A stretch of 31,329 bases of DNA from a virus. A model generated the notes under the pieces. It was given only the letters and a program-made list of their open reading frames with translations. It had not been told where the DNA came from and did not search any database. Position numbers and translations under genes: made by a program. The DNA lies in IMG/VR virus record IMGVR_UViG_3300047287_000218, positions 1-31,329 of that record, one strand, 5' to 3'. Shown piece by piece: positions 24,062 through 29,774 of the stretch (position 1 is the first letter of the stretch; the number at the start of each line of letters is the position of its first letter).

Positions 24062-24256
24062 ATGCAATTCGTTAGCTCTTTCGAAAAAGACCAGAAGGCC
24101 ATACAAAAAGATTTAATGCTATTAGCCATATACAGCGGAATGCCTTACAGCGAAATCTATAACTTATGTCCAGAAGAACGCAATGCTCTTTCCGAAGCAC
24201 TACAATATAAAGCTGAACAAGAAGAAAGAGCTATGAAAGAATCTACAAGAAGATAA
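24062..24256 (+). CDS. Small helical protein, likely frameshift extension of gp26-like
   Basis: From the ATG this is 64 residues, helical and charged, with FEKDQKAIQKDLMLLAIYSG and LCPEERNALSEALQYKAEQE. The same frame is open back to the slippery site at 24020, adding 14 residues (RLRLSQLLKEPAKL) that also look like coding sequence. No convincing ribosome-binding site precedes the ATG. It holds the place of T4 gene 51 relative to gene 26, but it is much shorter than T4 gp51 and I do not claim homology. I infer it is made mainly as the C-terminal extension of the gp26-like protein, as in tail-assembly chaperone pairs beside tape-measure genes. It ends just before a hairpin terminator. Confidence 0.7.
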   Translation: MQFVSSFEKDQKAIQKDLMLLAIYSGMPYSEIYNLCPEERNALSEALQYKAEQEERAMKESTRR

Positions 24257-24257
24257 T

Positions 24258-24280
24258 GGCTGTGTAAACACAGCCTATTC
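24258..24280 (+). terminator. Terminator after the gp26-like unit
   Basis: GGCTGTG-TAAA-CACAGCC, a perfect 7-bp stem, lies two bases past the stop at 24256 and is followed by the T-rich TATTCTTC. The tail is imperfect, so some read-through is likely. Confidence 0.65.
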
Positions 24281-24355
24281 TTCACTTTACTTCGTAAAGC
24301 TCGAATAATTTATTGTTTAATTATTGTTGAACTATTAAGTATTATCCTGAGTTCA

Positions 24356-24444
24356 GTCACACTTAGCCTTAAGCAAAGGCCAAGTATGTTTTGACATTAT
24401 CCTTCATCCATATGTCACACTCTAATTAAGCAACTTGTTTTGAC
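24356..24444 (+). repeat. Degenerate tandem repeat in gene-free region
   Basis: Three words recur in the same order. GTCACACT is at 24356 and 24414, TTAAGCAA at 24369 and 24426, and TGTTTTGAC at 24387 and 24436. The unit is about 50-58 bases with variable spacers. The arrangement suggests protein-binding sites or a duplicated structural element rather than chance. Confidence 0.65.
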
Positions 24445-24527
24445 CAAGCAAGGGCGGTTCTGCTGTACCCTTTTACGCTAGACTTTAACGCAACCACATA
24501 ACACTATTAGAGCAGTTTATGCGGCAT

Positions 24528-24564
24528 GTGAGTTGTAATTGTCAACAGAGCTCACTCTTTTTAG
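24528..24564 (+). terminator. Possible second rightward terminator
   Basis: GTGAG (24528-24532) pairs with CTCAC (24551-24555), with a short inner TGT/ACA helix, followed on the plus strand by TCTTTTTAG. The loop is larger than ideal. Confidence 0.45.
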
Positions 24565-24732
24565 CTTTACGTATACTAAACCCAGTTCTTTTCAAGCAAT
24601 TGAACTTCGTCCTGTTAAGGATAGTGGAGTTAGTCTTTGCTACGGCGCAAAATTTCCATCCCTGTGCTCACGCTTGGCCAGGTGCAGGATCCCTTAATAT
24701 GCGGCCGGGACTGGGCCTATCCGTAGTTTTTA

Positions 24733-25161
24733 TTAGAGTTTGTTTATAATGTGGGAGCCGTGGACGCGAACTTGAATGTGCCCGTTGTAATAATCTGCTG
24801 ATTCCAGTACCCTGTGTGTGAACTGTTCTCTAGCTTCTATATATGAGCATTGTGCCTTAGATGTGCAGTAAAATAAGATTTCTCTAGTAAAATTATCTTT
24901 GCCTAGGGTTTCTACGTCTTTGTTGAGTTGGTCGTTTGAGCCATAATATTCGCGCCAATCGCTGTCGATTTTGCTACGAATTTTCTTTTTCTTTTTGTTG
25001 CCGTTTTTGAGTTTGACTGTTTTATAAGTTGTTTTCGAGAATTTTGCCAATTTTTTGCCAATATATTTGCGGCCTGTGGCATTATTTGTAATAATGTACA
25101 CAAACCCAATACAATCTTCCGGAAGTGTTTCCACTTCAATCCCTTGATACAGCCAAGTCAT
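24733..25161 (-). CDS. GIY-YIG family endonuclease
   Basis: A 142-residue protein with a GIY-YIG nuclease core: VYI (21-23) and YIG (33-35) in GFVYIITNNATGRKYIGKK. These are followed by a Lys-rich loop (about 47-62), SDWREYYGSN (Arg near residue 70) and CSYIEAREQF with the candidate metal-binding Glu. Proteins of this layout are free-standing, Seg-like nucleases common in T4-type phages. Homing at the neighbouring region is possible but not shown. It lies 14 bases after the unknown gene and is the last gene of the leftward auxiliary operon. The ribosome-binding site is weak. The domain call is firm; whether it homes, repairs or degrades host DNA is open. Confidence 0.85.
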   Translation of the reverse strand: MTWLYQGIEVETLPEDCIGFVYIITNNATGRKYIGKKLAKFSKTTYKTVKLKNGNKKKKKIRSKIDSDWREYYGSNDQLNKDVETLGKDNFTREILFYCTSKAQCSYIEAREQFTHRVLESADYYNGHIQVRVHGSHIINKL

Positions 25162-25175
25162 AGCTTACTATATAG

Positions 25176-25826
25176 TCAAGGTAGTTGATTTTGACCACTT
25201 TCTAGGTTTTCTAAATTTACGCCTTGAATAATTGGGGAAGTTGCTAATTTTATACTATTGGGACTGATTAATGTTGCCACGGTTTCTTCGTAATGTTGGT
25301 TAACTTGTTCTAATGTTTGTGCTTTTTTGATTTTATCTGTAAATGTATATCTTAAAGATTCTAATTGAAAAACTGCTAATTCGTATTCTTCTCGTTTAAA
25401 TTTTAAAAGTTTGTCTGCTTGATCCGCAGTACAGCCATGTGTATGCATTATAACATCTATCCATCGCTGACGATTATATTCACTCTGATCCATGTACATC
25501 TGGTGATTAGAGTAATTGTATTTTTCATACTGATAATCACAGGCAGAACTAATCCAATTTACAGCCATGCATTTGGCTCTGGAAAACTGAACTTGCTTGA
25601 ATGTAGCAGGGTTAGTGGACTTTTTATAAAAAGTTTTGTTTTTAATATTATAGTGTAGTTGATAGGACAAGTAAAGTTTCCACAGGTTTAATTCTGTCGA
25701 CCCGCTGTACATGAAAAAATTTAAATTAATTTCCAAGGAAGGCGGTTGTGTATCTAAGAAATAACTTAGCCACACTACTTGTTCGGAAACTTGATCAACT
25801 AATATTTTAACTCTGTTTAGTGCCAT
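25176..25826 (-). CDS. Unknown protein in auxiliary operon
   Basis: A 216-residue protein not recognised. The N-terminal half is rich in aromatic and hydrophobic residues (VVWLSYFLDTQPPSLEINLN, FKQVQFSRAKCMAVNWISSA). The middle has many Tyr/Asn/Gln, and the C-terminal half is helical (ADQADKLLKFKREEYELAVF). There is no membrane segment or known catalytic motif. The start lies inside the PP-loop gene upstream, overlapping it by 20 bases in a different frame, which implies translational coupling. Its conserved position in an enzyme operon suggests a partner subunit or a substrate-binding protein, but this is inference only. Confidence 0.65.
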   Translation of the reverse strand: MALNRVKILVDQVSEQVVWLSYFLDTQPPSLEINLNFFMYSGSTELNLWKLYLSYQLHYNIKNKTFYKKSTNPATFKQVQFSRAKCMAVNWISSACDYQYEKYNYSNHQMYMDQSEYNRQRWIDVIMHTHGCTADQADKLLKFKREEYELAVFQLESLRYTFTDKIKKAQTLEQVNQHYEETVATLISPNSIKLATSPIIQGVNLENLESGQNQLP

Positions 25827-26880
25827 TTATAACTTCTCTGCGTTTGCTAAACTTTAACATATCATTTTCGTAATAGATTTGTGTTTTAAAAACATGGCGT
25901 AGACTCATACGTTGACTGAATATTTTTTGTTTATTCAAATAGTATTCGTCGCCTGTGCTATTAACAATATACCTTTTAAACCATAGCTTATTATCAATGT
26001 AAGTATGATACTCAGGGTTAGTACTCATGTATTCGAAACTAAACGTCATTAGAGCATCATCGTAAAAAAATCGAAACACTTTGTTTTGACTAGCCAGCTC
26101 AGACAAATCTTCAGTAGTACTCCAATACCACGGCCTTATTAAGTCGTCTTGATGATCTAGTGCATTAGCCCACCACCAAGTCATTTGATTAATAGACTTA
26201 ATTTCAAACGGCGCATTTTTTACAATTGTAAACATTAGGTCTTGATAAAACGCATTGTCTGTAAGTCCAGCTACCCTTGGCAATACATGTTTCCAAGGTA
26301 ACATTAAATCTAAGTCGCCTGGCTTACCGTCAGTAAATCTTAATACGTCACTAGAGCCTATAACATGATCGCCCATGTCTCCGGTTACTAACATAACATC
26401 AGGATCTTGCATTAGTCGTAGATAATCTAATGTAATAATAGGTATAGATGGTAGTATATCTCTATAAAACTGTTCAGGATACTCGTCTATACTGATACTG
26501 GTCAGTGCAACTTTAAATTTGCCTTGCTCGACTTTTTCTTTAAACTTAGGATGCTTTTGTAAAGATACTAGTATGCAAGAACTATCGATACCGCCACTCC
26601 AAGTCAGCACAATAGTCTTATCGCCAGCAGTTGTGAATACCCTGTCAGCTACTTGATCTAAAATGCTATAAAGTCTACATTCCCAATCATTGGTTAGATT
26701 GGTTAAGTTGTATACAGGATCTTTTACTATACTGTATGTAGGAAGTTCTAATTTATTTTCCAATACATTAAATCGATCTACTGGAAATTCAAACCATCCG
26801 GCAACACTTTTAAATCCTTGTCTATAAGGCATAGACTCGTAGTCTAATTCGTTCCAATTAGCCCATACATATTTTCTCAT
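25807..26880 (-). CDS. PP-loop (asparagine-synthase-like) ATP pyrophosphatase
   Basis: A 357-residue protein with a PP-loop SGGIDSS at residues 95-101 preceded by strand IVLTW, the ATP-pyrophosphatase signature of asparagine synthase and related adenylating enzymes. A later LVTGDMGDHVIGSSD (about 163) resembles the GDE/GGxD segment after the PP-loop in asparagine-synthase domains. No N-terminal glutaminase is present (no Cys2), so the amine donor or partner must differ. A frame from TTG at 26886 exists, but the ATG at 26880 is preferred. That ATG follows the upstream stop by two bases, with AGG just before it. Such enzymes form amide, thio or similar bonds through an acyl- or nucleotidyl-adenylate. 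Substrate unknown. Confidence 0.8.
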   Translation of the reverse strand: MRKYVWANWNELDYESMPYRQGFKSVAGWFEFPVDRFNVLENKLELPTYSIVKDPVYNLTNLTNDWECRLYSILDQVADRVFTTAGDKTIVLTWSGGIDSSCILVSLQKHPKFKEKVEQGKFKVALTSISIDEYPEQFYRDILPSIPIITLDYLRLMQDPDVMLVTGDMGDHVIGSSDVLRFTDGKPGDLDLMLPWKHVLPRVAGLTDNAFYQDLMFTIVKNAPFEIKSINQMTWWWANALDHQDDLIRPWYWSTTEDLSELASQNKVFRFFYDDALMTFSFEYMSTNPEYHTYIDNKLWFKRYIVNSTGDEYYLNKQKIFSQRMSLRHVFKTQIYYENDMLKFSKRREVINGTKQS

Positions 26881-26882
26881 AA

Positions 26883-27968
26883 TCAACCTGTAGTCACGCC
26901 TCTAACAATTCTAGTAGCTAATAAATTATGAGTATGCGGTGTAGTTACGTATTCGATTAGATCAGCAATAGGTGTAGTAATTACTTGTCCGTCTGAAATG
27001 CCATCAGCGGCATCGATAAGATACTTTTGATACAACACTTCTTTGCCCGAATTAAAATTCTTGCCTTGTAGTTGCTCGAATCCTGTATACTTTCTAGCAG
27101 GAACCATTTCAGGCCATTCACGCTGTGTCATTAAAGGCTTGAACAGCATGTGGAAACAGCGCCACCACATTCTAGCATGAGGATGCCATCTACAAAAAAC
27201 TTCGTAAACTGTATCTTGTGCATTAAGGAAATCTGTAACCACAGGGTCAGTTAAGTATGCCGCAATAATTTCCGGAGTGTAAAGATAAAATTTACTAGTG
27301 CCTTCATAGCCCATGGCCATCATATGTTGCATAATGGGCAACGGGGTTTGCCACCACACGGGTCTAACCATGTCGTCTAAATTGGGAATAGTAGGTAACT
27401 GCTCTGCAACATCTGGAGTTACATAAGTCTTATAAGGAGCAAACACAATGTCGCCACCGCCCATGATATAACAGTAGTCCTGTCCTACAAAGTCCATAGT
27501 GGCGCATTGTAGTATAGTATGAACACCCGTTAATCCGTACTTGGCCGCATACTCTTTGCCCTTAGTGGCATAATATTCGTCTATGTTAATTTCAAAGTCG
27601 ATCCACTCGATTCCATATTTTTCGCAGAATACATAAGCAGTTTTAATATCATGCCCGTTGACTAACTTTTCTTCGCTGTCATACATTTTGACAATAACAA
27701 CTTTAAAAGGAATGCCTGCTTCTCTAAAACTCAAGCAGACCATTTGACTATCACTGCCTCCGCTAAGTCCTACAATAATAGGCTTAGTAGCTTTTGCGGC
27801 AATTTTCCTAGCAACGTCTATACATTCTTCCCTGAAGCGCATTACAGGACGAGTAGTATACCCTAGTTGAATTTTGTATTGCTTTTCAGGATCAGGACGA
27901 TTGTACCATTCATCGCCAAATCCCCATTTGAAATGATTGTTTTCTGTATATTCAAATTTTAAGTCCAT
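26883..27968 (-). CDS. PP-loop ATP-pyrophosphatase-like enzyme
   Basis: A 361-residue protein with GLSGGSDSQMV (PP-loop at residues 69-74) after strand PIIV. It then has a Rossmann-like pattern, KVVIVKMYDSEEKLVNGHD, DIKTAYVFCEKYGIEWIDFE and YCYIMGGGDIVFAP. The C-terminal half is Trp/His/Met-rich with no known motif. It is the N-type ATP pyrophosphatase (asparagine-synthase/adenylyl) superfamily, but not clearly QueC, PAPS reductase or ThiI. It overlaps the papain-fold-like gene by 17 bases and abuts the second PP-loop gene. Two different PP-loop enzymes in tandem suggest two activation steps or a heterodimer. The start ATG at 27968 lies within the upstream gene. Confidence 0.78.
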   Translation of the reverse strand: MDLKFEYTENNHFKWGFGDEWYNRPDPEKQYKIQLGYTTRPVMRFREECIDVARKIAAKATKPIIVGLSGGSDSQMVCLSFREAGIPFKVVIVKMYDSEEKLVNGHDIKTAYVFCEKYGIEWIDFEINIDEYYATKGKEYAAKYGLTGVHTILQCATMDFVGQDYCYIMGGGDIVFAPYKTYVTPDVAEQLPTIPNLDDMVRPVWWQTPLPIMQHMMAMGYEGTSKFYLYTPEIIAAYLTDPVVTDFLNAQDTVYEVFCRWHPHARMWWRCFHMLFKPLMTQREWPEMVPARKYTGFEQLQGKNFNSGKEVLYQKYLIDAADGISDGQVITTPIADLIEYVTTPHTHNLLATRIVRGVTTG

Positions 27969-28476
27969 GATTTTTCCAAGTCTGTCTGCTTCTGTGTCCT
28001 ATTGCTGGCCATGGCTGTTTGATATCCAAGTTTAATTTATGCAATAGGTATGATGTAAATGTGTTACAGTTATTTTTTAACAAATCAAAAGTAGTAACCT
28101 TATAAGGATATTCTTCGCAAGCATCGACAATGTCGTTATAGTCCAATGTATTAGTGCAGTATCCTTTTATAACTGGGTCAGCACCAAACCATCGTGCATT
28201 TGCTGGCCTATTACTAATATAGGGAGCATGAAGCTGATATTCTTCTCTGCCGCCATATATAACTTTCCCTGACTGTACTTCTAATGTTTCTCTGTCAGTG
28301 TACTCTACTACTAATTGTTGTTTATGCTTGTCCGACCACCATGTAAGGTAACTGTGTCTGCCCAATAGATAACCTTTTAAATGCCACGCCCTGGCATGTA
28401 CATAGTATATTTTATCTCTTTCAAACTGTAAGTCAATAGGACTTTGATCGCAAAGTCGCCAATCCTTAAAAATCAT
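27952..28476 (-). CDS. Possible papain-fold (PPPDE/DUF-like) hydrolase
   Basis: A 174-residue protein. Near the C-terminus, FDLLKNNCNTFTSYLLHKL (Cys137) closely follows the 'Y-LL--NCN-F--LL--L' pattern of permuted papain-like (PPPDE-type) thiol hydrolases. A candidate catalytic His precedes it, as in those permuted enzymes: H41 in GRHSYLTWW, or H27/H32. If right, it would be a cysteine peptidase, deamidase or amidase. It overlaps the dioxygenase gene upstream by four bases (ATGA) and the PP-loop gene downstream by 17 bases, so it belongs to the pathway. The family assignment rests on one motif and is tentative. Confidence 0.6.
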   Translation of the reverse strand: MIFKDWRLCDQSPIDLQFERDKIYYVHARAWHLKGYLLGRHSYLTWWSDKHKQQLVVEYTDRETLEVQSGKVIYGGREEYQLHAPYISNRPANARWFGADPVIKGYCTNTLDYNDIVDACEEYPYKVTTFDLLKNNCNTFTSYLLHKLNLDIKQPWPAIGHRSRQTWKNHGLKI

Positions 28477-29312
28477 GCAGGCACCTTTTCAAAATCTTTA
28501 TAAGGGCTAGCAGGACTTTGTTCCATCTCGTAGTAATTAATATGTTGGCGATCGTAAGCGGCACGCCAATTCTTTACATCCGTGTCCCAATTACCAGTAG
28601 GTGCAGGATCATGTAACATGTAGTTGTAATGATCTTCTCCGGCAACCATTACAGTTGATTCTGGGCTAATAGCTAATATAGGTTTACATTCTGTACTGGC
28701 AAGAATCATTCCCATGGCCACTCTATCGGTGTTGGCTTGATTTGGGCCGCTACCATGAATGATATAAGGACTGTGTAATAGTACACTACCAGCTGGTACT
28801 GTGGTCTTAATACGTTCCTTAGGTAATTCTTCGTCAACTGTTTGTCCTCGCATTAGCAAGTTAGTTGATGTTTTAACATCCTTGTGCTTACGCTGAAATA
28901 CTCTATGACTGCCTTGTACATATTCAAGACTACCATGCTCAGGTACTACATCGTCAAAAGCAAACCACGCAGTTACAGCCAAATGCTTTTTGTCAAAGTT
29001 CCAGTAAGTAGCGTCTTGATGGAAACTAACGTCTTTGCCATCGCCTGGTTTCTTAAGCCAAAACAATGTGTCCCAACAATGAATGTTAGGACCAATTAAT
29101 TCAGTTAGTGCTTCTATTAATCGAGGATTGCGACTAATCTTGTCAACAAAAGGAAATAGTACATTACTCTTGCAACGATAGTCGCTGTTCATTAGCTGAA
29201 GTTTTTCTTCAGCTTCTAATACTTGCTGTTTAAGTTCTAATGCCTCAGCCTTGCTCATTAGCTGGATAGGACCTACCCAACCATTTTGTTCAAATTGTTC
29301 TTTTAATGTCAT
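28473..29312 (-). CDS. PhyH-type Fe(II)/2-oxoglutarate dioxygenase
   Basis: A 279-residue protein with the phytanoyl-CoA dioxygenase (PhyH) layout. The metal motif is H98-x-D100 in SFHQDATYW, with the distal His at H186 in HSPYIIHGSGPN. R197 (TDRVAMG) is the expected 2-oxoglutarate carboxylate ligand. GSLEYVQGSHR is the typical following strand pair. All key residues are present, so it should be an active hydroxylase or halogenase-like oxygenase; D100 favours hydroxylation over halogenation. It overlaps the GNAT gene and the papain-fold-like gene by four bases each. The substrate could be an amino acid, peptide, sugar or nucleobase; the sequence does not say. Confidence 0.9.
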   Translation of the reverse strand: MTLKEQFEQNGWVGPIQLMSKAEALELKQQVLEAEEKLQLMNSDYRCKSNVLFPFVDKISRNPRLIEALTELIGPNIHCWDTLFWLKKPGDGKDVSFHQDATYWNFDKKHLAVTAWFAFDDVVPEHGSLEYVQGSHRVFQRKHKDVKTSTNLLMRGQTVDEELPKERIKTTVPAGSVLLHSPYIIHGSGPNQANTDRVAMGMILASTECKPILAISPESTVMVAGEDHYNYMLHDPAPTGNWDTDVKNWRAAYDRQHINYYEMEQSPASPYKDFEKVPA

Positions 29313-29773
29313 ACTATTGTCTTTTCCATTCTGTAAAAGTCCGGCTTCATACCTACAGCTTCACAGCTGGCATAGCGAACTTTATTATCTACATGAACGT
29401 GACTAGCTATTCTTTTTGACCCAGCATTTTTTACAATCTGTTCAAAATGTCTATGCATAATCATATATAGACCTCTTCGACGGAATCCGTCCTCAACACA
29501 ACTAAACACAATCCAAGCAGTTTTGTAAGCATCGTCTAAAATATCATAAACAATGTGTCCTGCTACTTCGTCGTTGACTTCTATATAAACTGCTTTGCTT
29601 TTGTTTGTGCCAAATAAGAAAGGATTCGAATGTCCGTTGTCAATTAAATCTGCATAATTACGCAGAAAAAACGGTAACACAGGGCTACCGCCTATTTGCT
29701 GTGCTAGCTTGACACTTACTTCGACTCCGGTTTTATCTTTTTCTTTTGTAATTAATATATCTGCATTGGCCAT
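29309..29773 (-). CDS. GNAT-family N-acetyltransferase
   Basis: A 154-residue protein with the GNAT core: strand VAGHIVYDIL (70-79), strand AWIVFSCV (86-93), and motif A EDGFRRRGLYMIMHRHF (94-110) with the R-R-x-G-x acetyl-CoA pyrophosphate loop. It ends with SHVHVDNKVRYASCEAVGMK, the typical beta-6/beta-7 region. It transfers an acetyl (or other acyl) group to an amine. It is the first gene of the auxiliary operon proper; its ATG follows the gp46-like stop by one base and its stop overlaps the PhyH start by four. Acceptor unknown. Confidence 0.87.
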   Translation of the reverse strand: MANADILITKEKDKTGVEVSVKLAQQIGGSPVLPFFLRNYADLIDNGHSNPFLFGTNKSKAVYIEVNDEVAGHIVYDILDDAYKTAWIVFSCVEDGFRRRGLYMIMHRHFEQIVKNAGSKRIASHVHVDNKVRYASCEAVGMKPDFYRMEKTIV

Positions 29774-29774
29774 T

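Larger units (their letters stand above)
24257..24732. other. Gene-free structured region (476 bases)
   Basis: This is the only long non-coding stretch, between convergent genes. It holds several hairpins: terminators at 24258-24280 and 24528-24564, CTTTAC-TTC-GTAAAG (24285-24299) and a 9-bp stem around GCCTT-AAGCA-AAGGC (24361-24385). The last 100 bases are GC-richer than the surroundings, closed by CTACGG (24640-24645) with CCGTAG (24721-24726) and followed by TTTTTATT. A degenerate direct repeat occupies 24356-24444. I see no tRNA, no tmRNA-like ends and no credible gene. It could encode a structured RNA on the plus strand or carry an origin or regulatory site. Confidence 0.6.

Noticed and set aside
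24590-24660. Group I intron-like words on the minus strand (AATTGCTTGAAA and AAAGACTA)
   Set aside because: They resemble P and R core elements but occur in the wrong order, no partner Q or S element is visible, and no split gene flanks them.
24257-24732. tRNA or tmRNA
   Set aside because: No TTCRA-type T-loop with matching stems, no acceptor pairing and no CCA-like end could be found on either strand.
24519-24749. 76-residue plus-strand reading frame in the gene-free region
   Set aside because: It has no ribosome-binding site, an odd Cys/Leu/Phe-rich composition, crosses two hairpins and overlaps the end of the GIY-YIG gene on the other strand.
25820-25833. TATAAATG at the start of the 25826 gene (and the same at 14571) as late promoters
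   Set aside because: The octamer overlaps the ATG itself, so transcripts would begin inside the gene; at 14571 the ribosome-binding site would be excluded.
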